Origin: Candidatus Omnitrophota bacterium
GTDB lineage: Bacteria > Ratteibacteria > UBA8468 > B48-G9 > DTJG01
Length of the DNA stretch: 11,929 nt
Direction of reading: 5' to 3'
NCBI GenBank assembly: GCA_023485205.1
Contig: JAMCZX010000019.1
Coordinates: 1-11,929 of the forward strand
The position numbers were made by a program, and so were the translations under genes. This document shows, piece after piece, positions 1 through 6,303 of this stretch (positions are counted from its first letter, which is position 1; each line of letters starts with the position of its first letter). The notes under the pieces were generated by a model that saw only the letters and a program-made list of their open reading frames with translations, was not told the origin of the DNA and did not search any database.

Positions 1-231
1 CAATATAATAGTATCTGTATTGATAAAAATTTTATTATCTTGCACTTTTGATTTATTTCCAAAATAAACAGAGAAGGTAAAAGGTTTTAAACTATTTGTT
101 TCATAAATGGAAGAATAAAAAATATCGGGGGAAGCTAATTTATAAGATGTTTTTAAAAGGGATATAAAACCACTTCTATAATCAAGGGGCAAAGTTTGGC
201 CTACAATTTTAAAAATTGCAGAAATTCTCAT
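1..231 (-). CDS. Cas6-like CRISPR endoribonuclease, N-terminal fragment (runs off left edge)
   Basis: The minus-strand frame is open from an ATG at 229-231 to the window edge, giving 77 residues starting MRISAIFKIVGQTLPLDYRS. An AGAGGA ribosome-binding site lies at 238-243, 6 nt before the ATG. A short beta strand, then LPLDYRSGFISLL, then a polar helix and KPFTFSVYFG (residues 49-58) resembles the N-terminal RAMP fold of Cas6 proteins, which cut CRISPR precursor RNA within repeats. That resemblance is from memory of the family; the catalytic and C-terminal Gly-rich parts lie outside the window. It begins 46 bp after the ATPase gene on the same strand, so the two are probably co-transcribed. 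No CRISPR array is visible here. It could instead be another RAMP-like protein. Confidence 0.68.
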   Translation of the reverse strand, partial: MRISAIFKIVGQTLPLDYRSGFISLLKTSYKLASPDIFYSSIYETNSLKPFTFSVYFGNKSKVQDNKIFINTDTIIL

Positions 232-277
232 AAATTATCCTCTTAGTTACAATTATATACTTATAAATAGTTAATAT

Positions 278-2024
278 TTATTTTTGAAATTCAATTGTTT
301 GTCCCTTTTCAACCATTCTATATACCAGGCTGCATAAATTATTAAATTCTACTTCAAATTCAGTTTTTTCCTCTCGTTTTCGTGCTTGTGCAATAGCATA
401 TAAAGATGCCAAAATCATGTGATGCCTAAGTGCTACAGAACCAACTTCAGCAGCTTTTACATAAAAAGCATGTTCTGTATTTAATTCAAGAAATTCATTA
501 TCCGGGTCATAAGATGCCATATCAGAAGTTTTACCAAGACGTGTTGGTTGAATTTCTATGCTTTTTCCCGAGCCTAACTTCACTTTTGTTGTAATAAATC
601 CAGGTTTTTTCTCGGGAGATTTTCTTTTATAAAGATCTTTTTCTGGATTTAAATAATACCCACATCCCTTACATGGCCATTTTTCGGACATTTTTATTTT
701 TTCTTCTTCGCTTCTACCAATATAAAATTTATATTCTGCTAACGGTATATACTCTATGGTTCTACATAAAGGACATTGAAGCATCTTATGTTGAGATGTA
801 TTTACATTATCTGAATATCCACCTTTTTCTTGATGTTTTTTAACAACTGTCTTAGTTGTTCCATTTTCATTTCTCTTCCAAACCCATCCGGTTTCCGATA
901 AAATAGTTTCTAAAACTTTAGATACGGTTGGGAGTTCTTTTTTAATCATTTCATTCATTTTGGATGAAATATCTCTATATTCTTGTAACCATTTTTCATG
1001 AATAATTTTTACAATGTCGTGGATATATTTAACCATCTCTGTATATGAGAACGTATCTTCAAAGAAAGCAGATCTATCACTTTTTAAAAGTAAACATTTT
1101 TCAGAAGAACTACTTTGATTTCTTGTTTCCTCTGTTTTGGTATGTATAATCCCGACAAAACGTTTTGACAAAACGTTTTTTGAAAGCTATTCCAGAGGTA
1201 AATTTTGACGACAATTTAAGCCAATCTTTTTCAGAATAGATGTCTACTCTATGGCCAAATGAGTCATAAACATTTAAAGCATTATTATCATCTGGTTCAG
1301 TTAAATAAAATTTACCCCAGACTTTACCAAAAGAGGCTTCAGGGATAGGTGGTACTTCTTTTGTCTCTAAAGTAAAATTTTCTGTACTATCAAATGCAAA
1401 AGATTGTCCTTGAGGTTCCATGGCTGTACACTTTTGATTATTTATTAGAATTTCGACTTGATTTGTTATCAAACGGGGAAATAGCTTTTTCCCCAAATAA
1501 CGTTTAAGTTCGATAATATCAGGTTTATATTTTAAATTTGTTAATGTAATGGTTGTACCATGTTCTTCAGAAGAACAGATTATTTCTTTAAATTCTGGTT
1601 TATATGCATTAGGGTGCAATGAATCTATCTCTTCTGATTTTTCAGCAATATCCCAATCTATAAAAATTTGGATTTTTTTTATATTGCCTTGCTTTTTTGT
1701 GATAATTTCAGTTTTGTGTGCCAAAGATTGGTTTGCAAATTTCCCTATGCCAAATAAACTTCCAGTTGTTGCGTCTTTTGTAGCCCTTCCAATTCTAAAA
1801 TATTGATTAGTCAGGTCATCTAAATCCATGCCCAATCCATTATCTCTCACAACAATTTTATCAGTAGAAATTTCAATTTCTATTTTTTGTGCCTTGTAAC
1901 CTATGGAATTACGAATAATTTCGTTCAATGCCTCTGAATAAGTTGAATATTTTCTATCGCCCAAAACTCCTATTATTCCTGGGTCAAATGAAAAACCTAT
2001 TTTGGATATGTTTTCCTGACTCAT
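278..2024 (-). pseudogene. GHKL-family ATPase with C-terminal zinc ribbon, frameshifted by a 13-bp duplication
   Basis: Two overlapping minus-strand frames (2024 to 1110 and 1171 to 278) are halves of one gene. Omitting one copy of a 13-bp tandem repeat at 1154-1179 joins them as KKRFV-GIIHTKT, giving 577 residues. The N-terminus has the GHKL nucleotide-binding motifs: N-box with E35 and N39 (EIIRNS), DNGLGM at 61-66, and a Gly-rich lid GSLFGIG at 88-94. A transducer-like region follows, then a helical stretch, then a probable zinc ribbon CPLC...CKGC (reconstituted Cys413, 416, 447, 450). This fold is shared by MutL, MORC and Hsp90-like ATPases, some of which occur in defence or restriction loci. 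The start is ATG at 2022-2024 with GGAG at 2031-2034. The second half could restart only at TTG 1169-1171, with no visible ribosome-binding site, so as read the ATPase half ends in 18 out-of-frame residues. Substrate unknown. Confidence 0.85.
1154..1179. repeat. Perfect 13-bp tandem duplication causing a frameshift
   Basis: Two exact copies of GACAAAACGTTTT on the plus strand lie at 1154-1166 and 1167-1179, followed by two more T. Thirteen is one more than a multiple of three, so the extra copy shifts the ATPase reading frame; with one copy the two halves are in phase. Gain or loss of a copy by replication slippage would switch the gene off or on. Confidence 0.95.
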
Positions 2025-2080
2025 TTAAGTCTCCATTTTAAACTGAATAAAAAGTATGTTGTTTTTAAAACTTTTGGTTA

Positions 2081-2109
2081 ATTAAATCATAAATAATAGT
2101 TTTTGTCAA
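2081..2109 (-). promoter_or_regulatory. Predicted promoter of the ATPase/cas6-like operon
   Basis: On the minus strand a consensus -35 TTGACA (plus 2104-2109) is followed after 17 bp by TTTAAT (plus 2081-2086), five of six matches to the -10 consensus. Transcription would start near 2074, leaving a leader of about 50 nt with the GGAG ribosome-binding site at 2031-2034. Confidence 0.6.
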
Positions 2110-2138
2110 ATTTTTTTGTTTAATAGGTGTAATAATTT

Positions 2139-2166
2139 TTGATTTATTCAAGAACTATGCTATTAT
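2139..2166 (+). promoter_or_regulatory. Predicted extended -10 promoter of the small paralogous gene pair, giving a leaderless mRNA
   Basis: TTGATT at 2139-2144 is followed after 16 bp by TATTAT at 2161-2166, preceded by TGC (2158-2160), which makes a perfect extended -10 element. Its start point would fall at about 2173, the A of the first gene's ATG. No Shine-Dalgarno sequence precedes that ATG, which fits leaderless translation. Confidence 0.55.
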
Positions 2167-2172
2167 ACAAAA

Positions 2173-2406
2173 ATGAAACAAAAATGGAAAAGAATAAGTA
2201 TTGCATTGGAGCCTCATGAATTGGATATGTTAACAATAGTAAAGAAATATTTTAATATTAATATTCGGGAAATGATTCAAAGTTTATTTGATGTTATCTG
2301 GTCTGACATCCCTTCAAAGTATAAAAAAGATTTTAATAAAAAGTGGGGTACTAAAGAAAAGGCAGTGAAAAGAAAATTCAAAAAATTGAAGAAAAAAAGA
2401 AAATGA
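2173..2406 (+). CDS. Small basic protein, probable ribbon-helix-helix DNA-binding protein (first of a tandem pair)
   Basis: This 77-residue protein has one short strand (RISIAL, residues 7-12) followed by two predicted helices (about 13-27 and 31-44), the layout of a ribbon-helix-helix repressor. A strongly basic tail ends KKLKKKRK. It matches the next gene without gaps over the first 60 residues, with 30 identities by my count (W5, R7, IxIAL, VKKY, KYKK, KKWG conserved), so the pair arose by duplication. The two genes overlap as ATGA, which suggests coupled translation and perhaps a heterodimer. The start abuts a strong -10 box with no ribosome-binding site. It is transcribed away from the ATPase gene, so a role as local repressor of both promoters is plausible but inferred. 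I do not recognise a named family. Confidence 0.75.
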   Translation: MKQKWKRISIALEPHELDMLTIVKKYFNINIREMIQSLFDVIWSDIPSKYKKDFNKKWGTKEKAVKRKFKKLKKKRK

Positions 2407-2603
2407 GACAGAATTGGCAAAGAATAACTATAGCATTGACTGAAAAAGAAGCTGACAAGTTAAAGGTAGTAAAAAAATATTTAAATATGAATTCACATCA
2501 AATAATGCAGAGACTTATTGAAATCGGATGGGAGAAAATTCAGGGAAAGTATAAAAAGAATTTTGAAAAGAAATGGGGAAAGAAAAAGGAAATTGGGGGC
2601 TAA
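2403..2603 (+). CDS. Small basic protein, probable ribbon-helix-helix DNA-binding protein (second of a tandem pair)
   Basis: This 66-residue paralogue of the preceding gene starts MRQNWQRITIALTEKEADKL. It keeps the strand-helix-helix layout (ITIAL at 8-12, helices about 13-27 and 31-44) and the conserved KYKK and KKWG, but has a shorter tail ending KKKEIGG. Its ATG lies inside the upstream gene's terminal ATGA, so it is probably translated by coupling; only a weak GAAG-rich stretch precedes it. Its stop TAA (2601-2603) overlaps the ftsW stop on the other strand, with no room for a terminator between the converging genes. Conservation of paired residues in two copies supports both being real proteins despite their size. 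Function is inferred from fold layout only. Confidence 0.72.
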   Translation: MRQNWQRITIALTEKEADKLKVVKKYLNMNSHQIMQRLIEIGWEKIQGKYKKNFEKKWGKKKEIGG

Positions 2604-3727
2604 AGGTCAAGGGGTTGAAATGGGAGGTCTTCTTCGTTTCTGAGGTTTTTTATGAGATTGAAGAGGACACCTAATGTCGCCATGCTCATTACAAGTGAGG
2701 AGCCACCATAGCTGAAGAATGGAAGGGTGGTGCCTTTTGAGGGTAACAGGTCAATTACAACTCCTATGTTGAGTATTACCTGGCATCCAAAATACAAGCC
2801 TATACCGCTTGCAAGATATTTTCCAAAGGGGTCTTTTGTTTTTCTTGAAACCTTTAAACAGATTAAAACCAGTATAGCAAAGAGCACAATTACTCCAAGG
2901 GTCCCGATAAGTCCTGTTTCCTCGCCAATTATGGCAAAAACGTAGTCTTTATATGCTTCAGGGAGAAATGCGAGTTTTTGTTTTCCATTTCCAATACCCA
3001 CCCCAAAAATCCCGCCAGAGCCCAATGAAATAAGGGATTGTATAATCTGGTATCCTATGCCATAGGGATGCTGGTTGGGATGTAAAAATCCTATGATTCT
3101 TTTCATTCTGTAAGGAGCCATGGCTATCAGAACAGCAGCCAATGGTATAAATGAGCCTATAAATCCAAATAGGATTTTTAAATTAATGCCTGCAAGGAAT
3201 AAAAGCCCGGCTGCATAGAGAAAAACAAGAACAGTGCTGCCAAAATCAGGCTCTTTTATCAGCAGTAGCATCATGAAAATCAGGACGACAAGGGGAGCCG
3301 TAAAGTCCTTTAAAATCATCTGTTTTCCATACTTCCTGGAAAAAAAGTCTGCAAGGTATATTATAAAAGCCACCTTGGCAAGTTCTGAGGGCTGGAATCC
3401 AATAGAACCAAATCCTATGTCTCTTCTTGCACCTTTTACTACATGTCCAAGGACAATAACTCCTGTAAGAAGAAGGAATGAAAAGAGAATAAGGGGCTTG
3501 GAAAATTTTTTCAGTTTTTGATATTGGAAATTCCTGAAAAACATGAATAGTCCTAATCCCAGTACAAAAAATATAACCTGTCTTTCAAAGTAATAGAAGG
3601 CGTTTCCTGTATTTTGTATACCGGAAGGAGTGGATGAGCTCATAACCATGACCATCCCCCAGATCCATAGAATTACACATACAATAAGACAGTTATAATA
3701 AGTTTTCAACCATTCTTTTGAAGACAT
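2600..3727 (-). CDS. ftsW: Septal peptidoglycan polymerase FtsW (SEDS family)
   Basis: A 375-residue polytopic membrane protein of the SEDS family, which polymerises lipid II into glycan strands at the division septum with its partner class B PBP (FtsI). Hallmarks are RRDIGFGSIGFQPSELAK (101-118), KEPDFGS (158-164), PYGIGYQ with SLGSGG and GVGIGNG (221-248), FLPEAYKDYVFAIIGEE (254-270) holding the Asp261 equivalent to the catalytic Asp of FtsW/RodA, and LPSKGTTLPFFSYGGSS (328-344). Length is normal for the family. The start ATG has AGGAG 8 nt upstream. It follows mraY by 34 bp, where murD would usually sit. Presence in a dcw cluster with ftsI and ftsL favours FtsW over RodA. It is the last dcw gene in the window and its stop overlaps that of a converging gene. 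Confidence 0.93.
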   Translation of the reverse strand: MSSKEWLKTYYNCLIVCVILWIWGMVMVMSSSTPSGIQNTGNAFYYFERQVIFFVLGLGLFMFFRNFQYQKLKKFSKPLILFSFLLLTGVIVLGHVVKGARRDIGFGSIGFQPSELAKVAFIIYLADFFSRKYGKQMILKDFTAPLVVLIFMMLLLIKEPDFGSTVLVFLYAAGLLFLAGINLKILFGFIGSFIPLAAVLIAMAPYRMKRIIGFLHPNQHPYGIGYQIIQSLISLGSGGIFGVGIGNGKQKLAFLPEAYKDYVFAIIGEETGLIGTLGVIVLFAILVLICLKVSRKTKDPFGKYLASGIGLYFGCQVILNIGVVIDLLPSKGTTLPFFSYGGSSLVMSMATLGVLFNLIKNLRNEEDLPFQPLDL

Positions 3728-3761
3728 AATCCACGCTCCTCATAGTTTGTTAAGTTCATTG

Positions 3762-4826
3762 TCAGCGTATTTTAAGGGTTACAATGGTAAAAAGTGCAAA
3801 AATAATTGCAAGTATCCAGAAACGGATGACCACCTTTGTTTCAGACCAGCCTTTTAGTTCAAAGTGATGGTGAAGAGGTGTCATAAGAAAAATCCTTTTA
3901 CCCCGTATTTTGAAAGATGCAACCTGCAGGACGACAGATGCCGCCTCTATTACAAAAACACCACACACTATTATAAGTGAAAGTTCCTGTTTTACGATTA
4001 TTGCCAAAAGTCCAAGGATGCCACCCAGGGAAAGGGAACCAACGTCTCCCATAAACATTTCTGCAGGAAAGCAATTATACCACAGGAATCCAATGCTGGC
4101 GCCCATAAGGCTTCCACAAAAAACCGCCACCTCTCCCGCCCCCTGGACCAATGGGAGATTTAAATACCTTGCATATATTGCATTTCCTACGACATATGCA
4201 ATAATTCCATAGACTATTGCCGCCATAAAAATAGAGCCTATTGCAAGTCCGTCAAGGCCGTCTGTAACATTTACGGCGTTTGAAGTTGCCGTAATTATGA
4301 ATATTGTGAAAAGGATGTAATATGGGCCTAGATGAAAAAATATTTTTTTAAAGAAAGGAACGTATATCTTAGTATTAAAATCAAGCACAGGATGATAATA
4401 AAGGATAAAACCTACAAGAAACCCCAGTCCGAACTGTCCAATAATTTTTATCAGTGGTCTTAATCCTTTTGGGCTTTTTTTTGAAAGTTTAACTGCATCA
4501 TCCCAGTATCCAAAAATACCAAGCCATGCCAGGACAATTACGAGCAAAAGGATATAAATATTCATAAGGTCTGCCCATAAGAATACAGATGTAAAAATAC
4601 TTGCAAGGATTATAATTCCACCCATGGTAGGCACTTTTTCTTTTTCCTTATGTATGTCAAGAAGGTTGGGATGATAAAGATGTTTATATCTTTTAATAAA
4701 TATATGTCCCAAAATCAGGCTTAGAAAAAGCGCTGTCAGCATAGCCATAACTGTCCGGAAACTGATATACCTGAAAAGATTAAATGGATGGAATATATAT
4801 GAAAGTTTGTATAAATAGTAAAGCAT
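3762..4826 (-). CDS. mraY: Phospho-N-acetylmuramoyl-pentapeptide transferase MraY
   Basis: This 354-residue multi-pass inner-membrane enzyme transfers phospho-MurNAc-pentapeptide from UDP to undecaprenyl phosphate, making lipid I. Family signatures are VPTMGGI (65-71), GYWDDAVK with the Asp pair 109-110, NAVNVTDGLDGLA (183-195), FMGDVGSLSLGG (258-269, catalytic-site Asp261) and the TPLHHHFE loop (316-323) that binds the nucleotide sugar. Around ten hydrophobic segments are visible and the length is typical. The start ATG is preceded by AAGGAG (plus 4834-4839) located in the end of murF, 3 bp separating the two genes, so translation is probably coupled. It acts directly after MurF in the pathway. 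Confidence 0.96.
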   Translation of the reverse strand: MLYYLYKLSYIFHPFNLFRYISFRTVMAMLTALFLSLILGHIFIKRYKHLYHPNLLDIHKEKEKVPTMGGIIILASIFTSVFLWADLMNIYILLLVIVLAWLGIFGYWDDAVKLSKKSPKGLRPLIKIIGQFGLGFLVGFILYYHPVLDFNTKIYVPFFKKIFFHLGPYYILFTIFIITATSNAVNVTDGLDGLAIGSIFMAAIVYGIIAYVVGNAIYARYLNLPLVQGAGEVAVFCGSLMGASIGFLWYNCFPAEMFMGDVGSLSLGGILGLLAIIVKQELSLIIVCGVFVIEAASVVLQVASFKIRGKRIFLMTPLHHHFELKGWSETKVVIRFWILAIIFALFTIVTLKIR

Positions 4827-4829
4827 GGT

Positions 4830-6161
4830 CTATCTCCTTAGTAAAATGTGTACTGTTTTATCCAACTGGTTTATATGAGAGCCTTTTACAAGAATTGTGT
4901 CTCCTCTTTTTATACCGGAGAGAAGAAATTTTTCCAATTCTTCCCTTGTATCAAAGTGTCTGCCATCTTTGTCTGCATATTTGTTTATAAGTTCAGCGTC
5001 CTGTCCTACCGTAAAGATTTTATCCATGGGAAGTCCTTTTAAGAATTTTCCCACATTGATATGATAGAATTTTGAGAATCTTCCAAGTTCAGCCATATCA
5101 CCGAGGACTGCTATTTTTCTTTTTCCATTTTGTTTGGAAAAATAAAAGAGCGCCTTTTTCATGGAATCCGGGTTTGCATTATAACTTTCATCAAAGATTT
5201 TAATTCCATTATGCTGACTGATTTTTCCCCTGCCTTCCAATGGATGGAAGTTGGAAAGTGTTTTTCTCATGGAGTCTCTTTCAGATAAAAAATAATCCCC
5301 GGTAAACAAGGAAGCAATAACAGAATATGCAAATGCACCATTCCAGAAAGGAACATGAAAGATTTCTTTCCATGGTAAAATCATCAGGTTAAAGCCTTTC
5401 TCATCAAAATCCAGGTATCTTCCGCGGAATCCATTGTTTTGAGAAAGTCCGAAGAAAACAACGTTGTCTGTAAAATTTTCAATGATATTATTATAACCTG
5501 TGTCACCATTGATTACTGAGAGTTTTTTTGTTTTCTGCAGGAGTTCGCATTTTGCGCAGACAAGTTCAGCATGATTTTTAAAAAATCCGATATGGGATGA
5601 GCCTATTGATGTTATTACAGAAACGTCCGGCTGTAAAATGTTTGCAAGGTATCTTAACTGGCCGGTGCCGTTCATACCGAGTTCAAATATTCCTATATCT
5701 GTTGACCTGTTCATTTTAAAGAGGCTTAAGGGAAGTCCTATTTCATTGTTCAGGTTTCCTGTGTTATAAACCACATTATATTTTGAGGAGAGGAAAGAGG
5801 CGATGAGTTCTTTTGTGGTTGTTTTTCCATCACTGCCTGTAATGCCGAGAACCGGACAGGAAAATTTTTTTCTATAGTTTTTTCCGAGGTGTCCCAATGC
5901 TTTTAAGGTGTCATCTACTATAATCTGTGGTATTTTTTTCTCCACCGGCTTTTTTACTATGACAGCCCTGCATTTTTTTTTCATAACGTCCATTACAAAG
6001 TCATGGCCATCAAATCTTTCGCCTTTGAGTGCGATAAAAAGGCTGTCCTCACAGGGATTTTTAGAATCTGTTATTATTGATGATATTGTAAAATCGGACG
6101 GGATATTCAGTGGTCTGCCTTTTGTCCACTTTATAATATCACTTATCTGAATTTTTTCCAT
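4830..6161 (-). CDS. murF: UDP-N-acetylmuramoyl-tripeptide--D-alanyl-D-alanine ligase MurF
   Basis: This cytoplasmic Mur ligase of 443 residues adds D-Ala-D-Ala to UDP-MurNAc-tripeptide using ATP. Visible in order are an N-terminal substrate-binding domain with DSLFIALKGERFDGHDF (39-55), the ATP-binding loop GITGSDGKTT (107-116), FELGMNGTGQ (159-168), a probable carbamylated lysine K204 in CAKCELL, DESYNANP (324-331), and VLGDMAELG (352-360) in the C-terminal domain. VKGSHINQLD near the end replaces the more usual KGSR-type motif. The start ATG has only a weak GAAGA-like site. A 142-bp gap with a palindromic repeat separates it from murE; mraY follows 3 bp later. Confidence 0.95.
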   Translation of the reverse strand: MEKIQISDIIKWTKGRPLNIPSDFTISSIITDSKNPCEDSLFIALKGERFDGHDFVMDVMKKKCRAVIVKKPVEKKIPQIIVDDTLKALGHLGKNYRKKFSCPVLGITGSDGKTTTKELIASFLSSKYNVVYNTGNLNNEIGLPLSLFKMNRSTDIGIFELGMNGTGQLRYLANILQPDVSVITSIGSSHIGFFKNHAELVCAKCELLQKTKKLSVINGDTGYNNIIENFTDNVVFFGLSQNNGFRGRYLDFDEKGFNLMILPWKEIFHVPFWNGAFAYSVIASLFTGDYFLSERDSMRKTLSNFHPLEGRGKISQHNGIKIFDESYNANPDSMKKALFYFSKQNGKRKIAVLGDMAELGRFSKFYHINVGKFLKGLPMDKIFTVGQDAELINKYADKDGRHFDTREELEKFLLSGIKRGDTILVKGSHINQLDKTVHILLRR

Positions 6162-6227
6162 TTTTCTTCTGAAATTTCTCTATAAAAAATAATGTCAAAA
6201 AATATTTACACTGGCTTAAAGTAAGAG

Positions 6228-6303
6228 ATAAGTCTTGGATTGCTCTTCTTATCTTTACAACTGCGTTCTTTCAAATAAAGATTAAAAGACAATCCAAACT
6301 TAT
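6228..6303. repeat. 76-bp palindromic repeat, copy A (murE-murF gap)
   Basis: This 76-bp element matches a second copy at 11260-11335 at 62 of 76 positions by my count, with no gaps and in the same orientation. Its ends are near-perfect inverted repeats (ATAAGTCTTGGATTG against CAATCCAAACTTAT), and the inner arms also pair, so RNA from either strand could fold into a hairpin with arms of about 27 nt and a loop of about 20 nt. It directly abuts the murE stop codon and lies inside the dcw transcript. No target-site duplication or T-run is obvious. It resembles a REP/MITE-type non-coding element. Confidence 0.85.

Noticed and set aside
1150..1185. Programmed -1 frameshifting on the A-run in the ATPase gene
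   Set aside because: The downstream half is in the +1 frame relative to the upstream half, so -1 slippage on the A-rich stretch would not join them. The 13-bp duplication explains the shift fully. Loss of one A by polymerase slippage remains formally possible.
1..2172. A CRISPR array next to the Cas6-like gene
   Set aside because: No regularly spaced repeats of 23-40 bp are present; the only repeat is the 13-bp tandem pair inside the ATPase gene.
6162..6227. A separate promoter for murF
   Set aside because: TTGACA is present on the minus strand but no good -10 lies 16-18 bp downstream, so support is too weak.
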